A stretch of 64,000 nucleotides of DNA from Glaciihabitans arcticus. Its GTDB lineage: Bacteria > Actinomycetota > Actinomycetes > Actinomycetales > Microbacteriaceae. Shown piece after piece: positions 12,191 to 21,910 of the stretch. The translations under genes and the position numbers were made by a program. Under the pieces are notes generated by a model, which was not told the DNA's origin, ran no database searches, and saw nothing but the letters and a program-made list of their open reading frames with translations. How positions within the stretch are numbered: the stretch's first letter is position 1; each line of letters opens with the position of its first letter. The DNA lies in contig NZ_SISG01000001.1 in assembly GCF_004310685.1 (NCBI RefSeq), positions 310,001-374,000 on the forward strand. The letters run 5' to 3'.

Positions 12191-13884
12191 TCGAAGAGAT
12201 CTCGATCCGCAACCTCGGTGTCATCGGTGAGGCGCGGCTGCCGCTCGGCCCCGGCTTCACAGCCATCACCGGCGAGACTGGCGCGGGCAAGACCATGGTC
12301 GTCACGGCCCTCGGCCTGCTGCTCGGTGAGCGGTCAGACGCTGCGGCGATCCGATCCGGAGCCGACTCGGCTGTCGTGGAGGGTCACTGGCAGATCGACG
12401 ACGGGGGAGCGGTAGCTGAACGGGTGCGCGACGCCGGCGGCGATCTCGATGACGGCGAGCTCATCCTCGGTCGTTCCGTATCGCAGGAGGGTCGCAGTCG
12501 TGCGGTCGTCGGCGGGCGGGCGGCACCCGTCGGTGTTCTGGGTGAGATCGGCCAGCAGCTGGTCGTTGTGCACGGGCAGTCCGACCAGGTGCGCCTTCGT
12601 TCGGCGACGGCGCAGCGCGAGGCGCTCGATCGCTTCGCCGGTACAGAGCTCGCGACGCTGCTCGGCAGCTACCAGGAGACCTACCGCCGCTGGCAGTCCA
12701 ACCAGGGCGAGCTCGACGTGCTGGTCGCGGAGCGCGACCGACGGCAGCGCGAGGCCGAAGAGCTGCGCGTCGCCATGACCGAGATCGAGAACGCCGCGCC
12801 CCGCCGTGGAGAAGACGTCGAGCTCTCCGAGCGCTCGGACCGCCTCACCAACCTCGAAGACCTGCGCCTCGCCGCGGCCCAGTCGCTCGAGCTTGTGTCG
12901 GCCCAGGCGGGCGACGATGCTCCGGATGCCCTCACTCTCCTCGATTCCGCGCGTCGCCAGATCGAGCGGGTCGTCGATCACGACCCGTCCCTCGCGCCCA
13001 TCACCGAAGCCCTCACCGTGGCAACCGTCGCCGTGACCGAGGTCTCCGGCCTGCTCTCCACCTACCTCAGCGGTCTCGACAGCGACGGCGGACGCGAACT
13101 CGAGTCGGTGCAGGAGCGTCGCTCCGAGCTCGCGGCCCTCGTGCGCAAGTTCGGGACGTCGCTCGACGAGGTCATCGACTACCTCGACACCGGCAGCGGA
13201 CGCCTGCTCGAGCTCGACAACGACTCCGACCGCATCGACGCCCTCGGCAGCCAGGTCGAGGCGGACCGGGCCGACCTCGTCGACCTCGCCGCGCGCCTGA
13301 GCGAGCTTCGTCGCGATTACGCCGTGCGCCTGTCGGAGCGCGTCACGGGCGAGCTGGCCGCGCTGGCCATGGCGAGTGCTCGGGTGACCGTCGAAGTGAC
13401 GGATCGCTCCGAGTATTCACTCACCGGCAAGGATCAGGTGGCGATCCTGCTGCAGCCGCACTCGGGCGCCGACCCGCGTCCGCTCGGCCGTGGCGCCTCG
13501 GGTGGCGAGCTCTCGCGGGTGATGCTCGCGATCGAGGTCGTGATCGCCGGAAGCGACCCCGTGCCCACATTCATCTTCGACGAGGTCGACGCCGGCGTCG
13601 GCGGTGCCTCGGCGATCGAGATCGGTCGCCGGTTGGCCCGCCTCAGCCGCACGGCTCAGGTCATCGTCGTCACGCACCTCGCCCAGGTGGCGGCCTTCGC
13701 CACCAACCACCTGAGCGTCACCAAGGACAGCGACGGATCCGTCACCGCGAGCAGTGTCACTCAGCTGCACGGCGAGGAGCGGATCGCCGAGATGGCGCGC
13801 CTGCTCTCCGGCCTGCCCGACTCCGAGAGCGGGCTGCAGCACGCGCGCGAGCTCATCGAGACGGCGCGGGCGCTGGATAGCTAG
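12187..13884 (+). CDS. recN: DNA repair protein RecN
   Basis: A 565-aa SMC-like ATPase involved in double-strand-break repair. Walker A is GETGAGKT (about residues 29-36), coiled-coil arms occupy ~150-380, the ABC signature GASGGELSRVMLA lies near 435, and Walker B FIFDEVDAGVGG is followed by the H-loop VVTHLAQVAA. Length and order match RecN (550-590 aa). Start GTG 12187 overlaps the nadK stop. It is the last gene of the operon; a GNAT gene converges 35 bp further on without a visible terminator. Confidence 0.97.
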   Translation: MIEEISIRNLGVIGEARLPLGPGFTAITGETGAGKTMVVTALGLLLGERSDAAAIRSGADSAVVEGHWQIDDGGAVAERVRDAGGDLDDGELILGRSVSQEGRSRAVVGGRAAPVGVLGEIGQQLVVVHGQSDQVRLRSATAQREALDRFAGTELATLLGSYQETYRRWQSNQGELDVLVAERDRRQREAEELRVAMTEIENAAPRRGEDVELSERSDRLTNLEDLRLAAAQSLELVSAQAGDDAPDALTLLDSARRQIERVVDHDPSLAPITEALTVATVAVTEVSGLLSTYLSGLDSDGGRELESVQERRSELAALVRKFGTSLDEVIDYLDTGSGRLLELDNDSDRIDALGSQVEADRADLVDLAARLSELRRDYAVRLSERVTGELAALAMASARVTVEVTDRSEYSLTGKDQVAILLQPHSGADPRPLGRGASGGELSRVMLAIEVVIAGSDPVPTFIFDEVDAGVGGASAIEIGRRLARLSRTAQVIVVTHLAQVAAFATNHLSVTKDSDGSVTASSVTQLHGEERIAEMARLLSGLPDSESGLQHARELIETARALDS

Positions 13885-13919
13885 CTCGGCCTGATCTCGA
13901 CGAGCTCGATCTACGGCGC

Positions 13920-14951
13920 CTAGAGCACCTTCTTCCAGACACCCTCGTAGCCCCACGCGACGAACCCGATCTCCTCGTTGACCGACAGCATCGGCCGGTT
14001 CTCCTCGGCGTTGAATGTGGTCACCGACGGGTGTCCCGGAGCGTGCTGGTCCAGAAACGCGAGGTTGGCGAGCTTGAGGATCATCCCGAGCCGGTGACCG
14101 CGGTGCTCCTTGAGCACGATCGTGTCGCCCTGCATGACCGGGCGGCGCAGCTCGGGCGGCACCGTGAGCTCCGTGAAGCCCGACGCGGCGCCGGTGGCCG
14201 TGTGCACGGCGAGGGTTGTGAGGGTCACGCGGGGGCTCGATTCCAGCGCATCGTCCTCCTCGGACACCCGTTCGGCGGTCCAGGGGTTGTCATCCGGCTC
14301 GAGCCCGGCGAAGGGTGCGTCGGTCTGCATGCGGGTACGGAGAAGCGCGATCGCCTCCAAGAAAGCAACGGGCGTCCGCCCCGCCCACGACTCGAGGTGG
14401 TAGTCCGGGGCGAGCGGCAGCGGTGCGGGAGTGAACGGCAGGTCGAGCCGCGACATCCTCGCCACCTGTTCGAGGCTGAAGCCGCGGGCAAGGGCGAACC
14501 TCGTCGAAGCCGAGTCGCGGGGCACTGAGCCGAAACCGGTGGGCGACTCCAGCACGGGCCCCTCGGTTGCCTTCTGCGGGGACTCTCCCTGCAGCACGGT
14601 CTTACTTTCGCTGGCGGCGAGGGCGAGCAGCGCGTCGTAGAGAGCGGCGCCGATACCTCGCCGCCGGAAGTCCGGGAGTACTTCGATGGAGATCCAGCCG
14701 ACCGGTGTCGGGTCGTCGGGCGGGTCGGTGTCGTAGATGGCGCGACCGACGATGCGGCCGTCCACCCGTGCCACGAGCGCGACCTTCGGCTGCCACGAGC
14801 GCTGATACATCGGCAGCAACTCGGCCGGCTCGAGCGACAGGTCATGGTTACCGACGGACTCGGCCTCGATCTCGTTACGCACCCGGACCATCTCGGCGAA
14901 GGCTTCGTCGACGGTCGCCGGGATCACTAGTTGTTCGATGGTGAATGTCAT
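13920..14951 (-). CDS. Double-domain GNAT family N-acetyltransferase (copy B)
   Basis: A 343-aa protein with two GNAT-like halves. The N-terminal half has the acetyl-CoA loop pattern RRRGIGAALYDALL (about residues 91-104). The C-terminal half carries the LKEHRGHRLGMILKLANL stretch near 290-307. Mycothiol synthase and other actinobacterial double-GNAT proteins share this layout, but the substrate is unknown. Start ATG 14951 overlaps the upstream paralogue's stop (ATGA) and has GAAGGAA upstream; the in-frame start 15 nt earlier lies inside the paralogue. It is paralogous to 14948-15988, with which it forms a two-gene operon. Confidence 0.88.
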   Translation of the reverse strand: MTFTIEQLVIPATVDEAFAEMVRVRNEIEAESVGNHDLSLEPAELLPMYQRSWQPKVALVARVDGRIVGRAIYDTDPPDDPTPVGWISIEVLPDFRRRGIGAALYDALLALAASESKTVLQGESPQKATEGPVLESPTGFGSVPRDSASTRFALARGFSLEQVARMSRLDLPFTPAPLPLAPDYHLESWAGRTPVAFLEAIALLRTRMQTDAPFAGLEPDDNPWTAERVSEEDDALESSPRVTLTTLAVHTATGAASGFTELTVPPELRRPVMQGDTIVLKEHRGHRLGMILKLANLAFLDQHAPGHPSVTTFNAEENRPMLSVNEEIGFVAWGYEGVWKKVL

Positions 14952-15988
14952 AGTTCCTTCTTCCACGCGCCTTCGTACCCGATGGGTACGAAGCCCACGG
15001 CTTCGTTCACATCGAGCATGTGGCGGTTCTCTTCTGCATTAAACGTGATGATTGCGGGATGCCCCGGCCGCGCCCTCTGCAGGTGCTCGATGTTCGCGGT
15101 CTTGAGCAGCATGCCGAGCCGGTGCCCCCGATGCTCGGCCAACACCAGAGTGTCTTCCTGCCCGACCGGGCGGTCGAGTTCGGCCGGTGCCGACAGCACG
15201 CTGAATCCGACCAGTCGACCGGATGCCTCGTGCTCGACGACGGCAAACAGCTCCGTTCGCGGGCTCGCCTCGAAGCGCTCCTGGTTCTCGCGGAGGCGGT
15301 CGGCCGTCCAGACGTCTTCCGGTTCCTCCAGCCCGGCGCTGGGGGCGTCCGTGCTCATGCGCGTGAGCAGGTGCGCGACGTCGGCGAGCCAGTTCTCCGG
15401 GGTGCGACCGACCCACGTGTGAACGCGGTAGCCCGCGGGCACGGTGAAGGACACACGTGCCGGTAGGGCGAGCCGCGAGGCGCGCTCCACCTGCTCGAGG
15501 GCGAAGCCGCGCGCCACAAGGAAGCGCACCTCCGCGTTGTCGCGGGGAACCGATCCGAAGCCGGTCGGCGGCACGAGGCGGTCGCCCGGGCCATCCGCGG
15601 ACACGACGTAGAGGATGAGCCGCTTCAGTCCGGCCTCGCGGGCGATGGACTCGACGTGCGAGAGCAGCGCAGAGCCGATGCCGCGGTTGCGGTAGTCCGG
15701 GAGCACCCCTCCGCCGAGCCATGCGGTGCCGGTGACGTCATCCCGAAGCGTGCTGAAGAACACCCGGGCCACGATGCGCCCGTCGGCCCGCACGACGAAC
15801 AAGCGGATGGGCTGCGTCTCGTCGTGCCAGCCCGGCAGCGACTCGGCGGCGGTATAGCTCAGTTCGTCGGTGCCATACCCCTCGAGCTCGAGGGCGTTCT
15901 TGACGTCCACCGCGGCGAGGAAGTCGGCGGCCTCGGGCACGTCGACGGAAACAGGGGGCAGTATCTCTTCGACCAGGTGGTCACTCAT
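14948..15988 (-). CDS. Double-domain GNAT family N-acetyltransferase (copy A)
   Basis: A 346-aa paralogue of the downstream gene. It has RNRGIGSALLSHVESIAREAG-type acetyl-CoA binding in the first half and LAEHRGHRLGMLLKTANI in the second. Shared segments such as GFGSVPRDxA, the final NEExGFVxxGYEGxWKK and matching length show a recent tandem duplication. Start ATG 15988 is preferred because GGAGG precedes it by 8 nt; an in-frame ATG lies at 16000. The gene is transcribed away from smc; the shared upstream region (15989-16132) must hold both promoters. Substrate unknown. Confidence 0.88.
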   Translation of the reverse strand: MSDHLVEEILPPVSVDVPEAADFLAAVDVKNALELEGYGTDELSYTAAESLPGWHDETQPIRLFVVRADGRIVARVFFSTLRDDVTGTAWLGGGVLPDYRNRGIGSALLSHVESIAREAGLKRLILYVVSADGPGDRLVPPTGFGSVPRDNAEVRFLVARGFALEQVERASRLALPARVSFTVPAGYRVHTWVGRTPENWLADVAHLLTRMSTDAPSAGLEEPEDVWTADRLRENQERFEASPRTELFAVVEHEASGRLVGFSVLSAPAELDRPVGQEDTLVLAEHRGHRLGMLLKTANIEHLQRARPGHPAIITFNAEENRHMLDVNEAVGFVPIGYEGAWKKEL

Positions 15989-16132
15989 GCGGTCCTCCAT
16001 CCGGGCAGCCGACCAGAATACATCCGCAGGGGCCCGACGAAACGGATCGCAACCGGTTTGTTGTAGAAGGGAAGGGCCGTGGAGTCGGGTACCGTATACC
16101 GAGACTTTCCGGCCGGAAGAAAGGGTGTGCGC

Positions 16133-19100
16133 GTGTATCTCAAGAGCCTCACCCTCAAGGGCTTCAAATCCTTCGCGCAACCGACCACCTTCGCGTTCGA
16201 GCAGGGCGTCACGTGTGTCGTCGGCCCGAACGGTTCCGGCAAGAGCAACGTCGTCGACGCGCTCGCCTGGGTCATGGGCGAGCAGGGCGCCAAGACGCTC
16301 CGCGGCGGAAAGATGGAGGACGTCATCTTCGCGGGCACGGCGACCAAGGGTCCGCTGGGCCGCGCCGAGGTCATCCTCACCATCGACAACACCGACGGTG
16401 CGCTGCCAATCGACTACACCGAGGTTGCGATCAGCCGCACGCTGTTCCGCAACGGTGGCAGCGAGTACGCGATCAACGGCGAGGCCTGCCGCCTGCTCGA
16501 TGTGCAGGAGCTGCTCTCCGACTCCGGTCTCGGCCGCGAGATGCACGTTATCGTCGGCCAGGGCCAGCTCGACAACGTGCTGCGCGCGACCCCCGAGGAG
16601 CGCCGCGGCTTCATCGAGGAGGCCGCTGGAATCCTCAAGCACCGCCGCCGCAAAGAGAAGACCATCCGCAAGCTCGACGCGATGCAGGCCAACCTCACGC
16701 GCCTGTCCGATCTAGCGGGCGAGATCCGTCGCCAGCTCAAGCCGCTCGGTCACCAGGCCGAGATCGCACGCGAGGCCCAGTCGATCGCCTCGATTGTTCG
16801 GGATGCCCGCGCTCGCCTCCTGGCCGACGAAGTGGTCGAACTCCGCTCCGCGATCACCGTGTCCAGTCGTAGCGAGAGCGAGCGCAAGACCGAGCGCATC
16901 GTGCTGCAGGAGCAGCTCGACCAGGCCAAGCTGCGCGAGGGCCGCATCGAGCAGGCCCAGATCGGTGACGCCGTCGACATCGCCCGCCGCACCGCCTTCG
17001 GGCTCGAGTCGGTGCAGGAGCGCCTGCGCGGCCTGTACTCCCTCGCCAACCAGCGCCTCGCGCTGCTCGGCCAGGAGGGCGGCTCGGCGTCCATCGGCAC
17101 CTCCGTCAGCCAGAGCATGGTCGATGACGCCAAGGCGGAGGCCGCGCGGCTGCAGGGTGAGGTCGCCGAAGCGGAGGAGTCCGTGGGGCGGGCTGCCGCG
17201 GCATCCGCCACCGCACGCGCTTCTCTCGACTCGCTCGACGAGGAGATCTCGGCGCAGAGCGCTCTCGTCTCCCGCCACGCCCTCGAGCTGGCTGGCCACG
17301 CGAGCCGCGTCGAGGTCGCCCAGTCCAAGCTGGCCGCCACGCGCGGTGAGCTTTTGCGCCAGAAGAACGCCCTCGAACTCGCGGAGGAGCGTCGCGACGC
17401 CACCCGCGTCGAATTCGTCGCCCTCGAAGCGGAGGCCGCCACGAGTGAGGCCGGCGACGGGTCGCTCGACAAGGCCTACGAAGAGGCCGAAGCCGCGGTC
17501 GCTGCCCTTCTGGTCGAGATCGAGACGGTTCGGGATGACCTGCACACCTCCGAGCGTGAGCGGGACGGCCTCGCCGCCCGCAACTCGGCACTCTCCCTCG
17601 CCGTCGACCAGAAAGACGGCTCGACCGCTTTGGTCGCCGCGAACCTCGACGGCATCCGCGGACTCGTCGCCGAGCACGTGAAGATCGAGCCCGGGTTCGA
17701 GGCGGCCATCGCCGCCGCGCTCGGGTCGCTCGCCGATGCCGTGCTGGCTGAGAACCGTGACTCCGCCATCTCCGCCCTCGAGCAGTCCGCGAGCCGCGAC
17801 TTCGGCCGGGTCGAGGTCGTCGTGGCCGACTCGGGTCGCGTGAACGTGGCCTCCGGCGACTTCGGCGAGGGCGCACGACTCGCCCAGGATGTCATCGAGG
17901 CCCCCGACGGCGTGCGCGGTCTGCTCGCGTCCGTCGTCATCACCGACGACCTCGACGTCGCCCGCCGTGTCTTCGCCGACCCCGCGCTCGCGGAATCCGA
18001 CCTCACCTTCGTGACCCGCTCTGGCGACGTGCTGACCCGCTACGTGCTGCGCGGTGGTTCCGGCGCCAAACGCTCACGTCTCGAACTCGTCGCTGAACGG
18101 GATGCCGCGGCCGCGGGTCTCGAGGTCGTGACAACGCAGATCGAGCGCACGCGCTTCCTGCTCGCCGAGAAGCGGGCGGGCCTCGAGGCGGCCAGGGTGG
18201 ATGCGACGACGGCCCTCACCGCCCTTCGGGAGTTCGACGCCGCGCTCGCCGCGCAGAGCGAGCAGCTCGGACGCTTCCGCATCCAGCTCGAGGCCGCGCA
18301 GGCCGAGTGGGAGCGACTGTCCGCAGCGGTGTCGATGTCTGCCGAGACCGTGCGCACCGCAGAGGCGGATGTGGACCGCGCCAAGGCCGAACACGACCAG
18401 TACGACGCGACGCCCCGGCCCATGCTCGACGTCTCCAACCGCGACGCGGTACTCCTCGAGGTTGACGGCGCGCGCGCGGCCGAGCTCGAGCAGCGCATTC
18501 AACTCGAGACGATTCGCGAAAGGGTTCGCGCGGAGCTTGCGCGCGCGGCATCCCTCGGCCAACAGTTGGAAGCGGACCGCGCGGCAGCGGAGGAACACGC
18601 CCGACTCGCGGTGCTGCGCCAGCGCCAGATCGCGTCGGCCACCTTCGTCGTCGAGGCCCTGCCCGCCGTTCTGGATGCCGTCGACCGCTCGGTGTCGCAG
18701 GCGCGCTTCGATCTTGCCGAGGCCGAGTCAGAGCGCTCCGCCCAGAACGAGGAGCTCGCCGAGCTGCGTCGCCAGGAGACTTCGCTGCGCGAGCGCCTGC
18801 ACGCGGTCAGCGAGAACGTGCACGGCCTCGAAATGCAGATCTATGAGAAGAAGCTGCACCTGTCGACCCTGCTCGAGCGCGCCGGCGAAGAGCTCGGACT
18901 CGTCGAGGATGTGCTCGTCGCCGAGTACGGCCCCGAGGTGCCGGTGCCGATAGACGGCGCCCCGGAAATCGAGCCTGCCGAGACCACGTCAAGCGAAGCC
19001 GAGACGGACCCGACCACGGTGCCCTACGTCCGCATCGAGCAGGAGGCCCGCCTCGCCAAAGCCGAGCGCAAGCTCGCCCAGCTCGGTCGAGTGAACCCGC

Positions 19101-19687
19101 TCGCCCTCGAGGAGTTCGCGGCCCTCGAGCAACGTCACAAGTTCCTTACCGAGCAGCTCACCGACCTCACCAACACCCGCAAGGACCTGCTCACGATCAT
19201 CGAGGAGATCGACGAGAAGATGGAGGACATCTTCTCGGCGGCCTTCGAGGACACCAGGGCCGCCTTCAACCAGGTCTTCCCGGTGTTGTTCCCGGGCGGC
19301 ACCGGCAGCATCCACCTGACCGATCCCGAGAACATGCTCACGACCGGCATCGAGGTCAGCGTGCGTCCGGCCGGCAAGAAGATCGAGCGCCTCTCGCTGC
19401 TGAGCGGTGGCGAGCGCAGCCTCGCGGCCGTCGCCCTGCTGATTGCGATCTTCAAGGCGCGCCCCAGCCCGTTCTACATTATGGATGAGGTCGAAGCAGC
19501 GCTCGATGACGCGAACCTCGGGCGCCTGCTGCAGATCTTCGAAGACCTGCGCCAGACCAGCCAGCTCATCGTCATCACCCACCAGAAGCGCACGATGGAG
19601 ATCGCGGATGCGCTCTACGGCGTCTCGATGCGGTCGGACGGCATCAGCGCCGTCGTCGGCCAGCGGGTCGGTCGCGAAGCGAGCTAG
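16133..19687 (+). CDS. smc: Chromosome segregation protein SMC
   Basis: A 1184-aa ATPase of the condensin-like SMC-ScpAB complex that organises and segregates the chromosome. Walker A is GPNGSGKSN (residues 31-39) in an N-terminal head, with long coiled coils, a central hinge (about 500-660), a second coil, and the C-terminal head with signature LLSGGERSL and Walker B YIMDEVEAALDD. Start GTG 16133 gives the family-typical MYLKSLTLKGFKSF and is preferred over upstream in-frame starts at 16079 and 16127. Its TAG stop lies in a CTAG that is also the stop of the convergent gene. Confidence 0.97.
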   Translation: MYLKSLTLKGFKSFAQPTTFAFEQGVTCVVGPNGSGKSNVVDALAWVMGEQGAKTLRGGKMEDVIFAGTATKGPLGRAEVILTIDNTDGALPIDYTEVAISRTLFRNGGSEYAINGEACRLLDVQELLSDSGLGREMHVIVGQGQLDNVLRATPEERRGFIEEAAGILKHRRRKEKTIRKLDAMQANLTRLSDLAGEIRRQLKPLGHQAEIAREAQSIASIVRDARARLLADEVVELRSAITVSSRSESERKTERIVLQEQLDQAKLREGRIEQAQIGDAVDIARRTAFGLESVQERLRGLYSLANQRLALLGQEGGSASIGTSVSQSMVDDAKAEAARLQGEVAEAEESVGRAAAASATARASLDSLDEEISAQSALVSRHALELAGHASRVEVAQSKLAATRGELLRQKNALELAEERRDATRVEFVALEAEAATSEAGDGSLDKAYEEAEAAVAALLVEIETVRDDLHTSERERDGLAARNSALSLAVDQKDGSTALVAANLDGIRGLVAEHVKIEPGFEAAIAAALGSLADAVLAENRDSAISALEQSASRDFGRVEVVVADSGRVNVASGDFGEGARLAQDVIEAPDGVRGLLASVVITDDLDVARRVFADPALAESDLTFVTRSGDVLTRYVLRGGSGAKRSRLELVAERDAAAAGLEVVTTQIERTRFLLAEKRAGLEAARVDATTALTALREFDAALAAQSEQLGRFRIQLEAAQAEWERLSAAVSMSAETVRTAEADVDRAKAEHDQYDATPRPMLDVSNRDAVLLEVDGARAAELEQRIQLETIRERVRAELARAASLGQQLEADRAAAEEHARLAVLRQRQIASATFVVEALPAVLDAVDRSVSQARFDLAEAESERSAQNEELAELRRQETSLRERLHAVSENVHGLEMQIYEKKLHLSTLLERAGEELGLVEDVLVAEYGPEVPVPIDGAPEIEPAETTSSEAETDPTTVPYVRIEQEARLAKAERKLAQLGRVNPLALEEFAALEQRHKFLTEQLTDLTNTRKDLLTIIEEIDEKMEDIFSAAFEDTRAAFNQVFPVLFPGGTGSIHLTDPENMLTTGIEVSVRPAGKKIERLSLLSGGERSLAAVALLIAIFKARPSPFYIMDEVEAALDDANLGRLLQIFEDLRQTSQLIVITHQKRTMEIADALYGVSMRSDGISAVVGQRVGREAS

Positions 19688-20121
19688 CTCTTCGTGAGGT
19701 CCTGGGCGAGCATCACGATGATGTCGCTCGGGCCGCGCAGGTAGGTCAGCTTGTAGACGTCCTGGTAGTTGGCGACGCCCCGCAGGGGGAAGCAGCCGTG
19801 CTTCGCCGCGATCTCGAGAGCAGCGTCGATGTCGTCGACCGAGAACGCGATGCGGTGCATGCCGATGTCGTTGGGGCGGGTCGGCTTCGACTCGACCGCC
19901 TCCGGGTGGATGTACTCGAACAATTCGATCTGCCCGTGCCCATCCGGAGTCTGCAGAACCGCGATCTTCGCGTGGTTGCCGTCCAGGTCTACGGCGGTGT
20001 CCGCCCACTCGCCGCTGACCTCGTCGCGGCCGACGAGGGTCAGGCCGAGGTCGGTGAAGAAGGCGATCGTCGCCTCGATGTCACGCACGGCTATGCCGAT
20101 GTTCTCCAACTTGATGGTCAT
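19684..20121 (-). CDS. VOC (glyoxalase) family protein, methylmalonyl-CoA epimerase-like
   Basis: A 145-aa protein with two beta-alpha-beta-beta-beta modules: LENIGIAVRDIEATIAFFTDLG, and GMHRIAFSVDDIDAALEIAAKHG with IVMLAQDL. Vicinal-oxygen-chelate enzymes bind a divalent metal through His/Glu residues. His is kept in GMHRIAF and Glu in QIELFEY, but the first ligand position reads Asn (LENIGIAV instead of the epimerase His), so epimerase activity is not assured. It is downstream of the GH13 gene on the same strand with a 10-bp gap, and its stop shares CTAG with smc. Confidence 0.85.
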   Translation of the reverse strand: MTIKLENIGIAVRDIEATIAFFTDLGLTLVGRDEVSGEWADTAVDLDGNHAKIAVLQTPDGHGQIELFEYIHPEAVESKPTRPNDIGMHRIAFSVDDIDAALEIAAKHGCFPLRGVANYQDVYKLTYLRGPSDIIVMLAQDLTKS

Positions 20122-20131
20122 GCGGGGAATG

Positions 20132-21808
20132 CTAGCCCAACCGCTTCTCGCCCGGCGTCAGCACCCGCAGCCAGCGGTGCCCGTAGCCGTCGAGCGCGAC
20201 GTGCACGGTGCCATCCTCCTCGGGGTGGAACGACGTGCCGTCGAGCAGCAGGTCGACGAGCTTTGTGCCCTCGTCGAGATCCGTGAGCCTGAACGTGACA
20301 CCCGCCGGCTCGCTCGCGAGATTGTGCAGGGCGACCAGGCGCCCCTCGCCATTCGCCATCGAGTGCACGAGCACGGAGGGCGCATCCTGTTTGATGACAG
20401 CGAACTCGCCCCAGCCGATCTCGGCGGAGGCCCGGTAGCGCTCGATGAGACGCCGCATGAAGTGCAATAGAGAGTCGGGGTCGTGACGCTGGGCGCTTGC
20501 ATTGATGTGCTCGGGGGAGAAGCCGCCCTCGGTGACCGGTGCGGTGAGCTTGCGGGGGCTGGCCGAAGAGAAGCCGCCGTTCGCTGACGCGTCCCACTGC
20601 ATCGGGGTGCGCACCGAGCTGCGACCCTCGATCTTCAGGTTCTCGCCCATGCCCAGCTCCTCGCCGTAGAACAGCACGGGGGTGCCCGGCAGGGAGAACA
20701 GCAGGCTGTAGACCATGCGGATTCGGCGCGGGTCGCCGTGCAGCATAGACGGCAGGCGACGCACGATGCCTCGGCCGTAGACCTGCATCTCCTCCTCGGG
20801 GCCGAAGGCGGCGAAGACCTCCTCGCGTTCCTCGTCACTCAGTTTGTCCAGTGTGAGCTCATCGTGGTTACGCACGAAGTTGGCCCACTGGGACTCGACG
20901 TGGGTTGCCGGACGAGACGCTATCGCGTCGACGAGAGGGGATGCATCCTCTCTCGCCAGCGACAGGTACAGGTTCTGCATCACAATGAAATCGAATTGCA
21001 TGGTGAGTGCATCGCCGTCGGTGCCCCCGTAGAAGTCGAGCTGGTCCTTGCGCTCGACGTTCACCTCACCGAGCATGATCGCCTCGCCCGAGCGACGGCC
21101 GAGGAAGGAACGCAGCGATCGGAAGTACTCCATCGGGTCGCCGAGCTCACCCGCAGCGGGGGAGGCGCCCGAGGTGTCGAGCAGGAAGGGCACGGCGTCG
21201 AGGCGGAACCCCGAGACGCCCATCTGCAGCCAGAAGCCCATGATCTTGGCGATCTCGTCGCGCACCTTCGGGTTGGTGACGTTGAGGTCGGGCTGGAACT
21301 TGTAGAAGCTGTGCAGGTAGTACTCGCCGGTCTTCTCGTCGAGCTCCCAGATGCTGTCCTCCTTGTCGGGGAACACCGGCTCCGGCTCCTTGGCCGGCTT
21401 CTTCTTCTGCCAGACGTAGTAGTCGCGGTACGGGTTGTCGAGGCTTGCGCGCGAGGCCTTGAACCACGGGTGCTGGTCGGAGGTGTGGTTGACGACCAGG
21501 TCGATGATGACGCGCATACCGCGGTCGCGGGCAGTGCGGATCACCTCGACGATATCGCCGTGATTGCCGAGCCGCGGGTCGACTCCGTAGAAGTCGGTGA
21601 CGTCATAGCCGTCATCCTTGTCGGGTGTCGGATAGAACGGCATCAGCCACAGGCAGGTGACACCCAGCTCCTGCAGGTAGTCCATGCGGTGGGAGAGGCC
21701 CTCGAAGTCGCCGATGCCGTCTCCGTTCCAGTCCATGTAGGTCTCGACGTCGAGGCAGTAGATGACAGCAGTCTTCCACCACAGGTCGCTTGTGTCGGTG
21801 ATTCGCAT
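20132..21808 (-). CDS. Alpha-amylase family (GH13) protein, trehalose synthase-like
   Basis: A ~558-aa cytoplasmic glycosidase/isomerase. The opening segment WWKTAVIYCLDVETYMDWNGDG and the GVTCLWLMPFYPTP block are of trehalose-synthase type. Catalytic-core motifs are VIIDLVVNH, GFRLDAVPF (nucleophile Asp), MLGEVNV (acid/base Glu) and FVRNHDEL. The substrate is uncertain: trehalose synthase (maltose to trehalose) and other alpha-glucoside enzymes are possible. There is no signal peptide. Start ATG 21808 is chosen; GTG 21817 is the alternative, and neither has a good ribosome-binding site. Divergent from ftsY. Confidence 0.88.
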   Translation of the reverse strand: MRITDTSDLWWKTAVIYCLDVETYMDWNGDGIGDFEGLSHRMDYLQELGVTCLWLMPFYPTPDKDDGYDVTDFYGVDPRLGNHGDIVEVIRTARDRGMRVIIDLVVNHTSDQHPWFKASRASLDNPYRDYYVWQKKKPAKEPEPVFPDKEDSIWELDEKTGEYYLHSFYKFQPDLNVTNPKVRDEIAKIMGFWLQMGVSGFRLDAVPFLLDTSGASPAAGELGDPMEYFRSLRSFLGRRSGEAIMLGEVNVERKDQLDFYGGTDGDALTMQFDFIVMQNLYLSLAREDASPLVDAIASRPATHVESQWANFVRNHDELTLDKLSDEEREEVFAAFGPEEEMQVYGRGIVRRLPSMLHGDPRRIRMVYSLLFSLPGTPVLFYGEELGMGENLKIEGRSSVRTPMQWDASANGGFSSASPRKLTAPVTEGGFSPEHINASAQRHDPDSLLHFMRRLIERYRASAEIGWGEFAVIKQDAPSVLVHSMANGEGRLVALHNLASEPAGVTFRLTDLDEGTKLVDLLLDGTSFHPEEDGTVHVALDGYGHRWLRVLTPGEKRLG

Positions 21809-21910
21809 CCCACCCACGCTATTGAGGTAGGGGCTCTCTTTGCGTCCCCTGTCAGGGAACCCTCAGGGCGCCTCTCCGGCCGGTGGTGCCGTGCCGGTAC
21901 CCTGTTACCC

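Noticed and set aside
20738-21910. In-frame upstream extension of ftsY
   Set aside because: Runs opposite the GH13 gene, lacks family similarity, and would give a 683-aa FtsY; ATG 21911 gives the normal protein.
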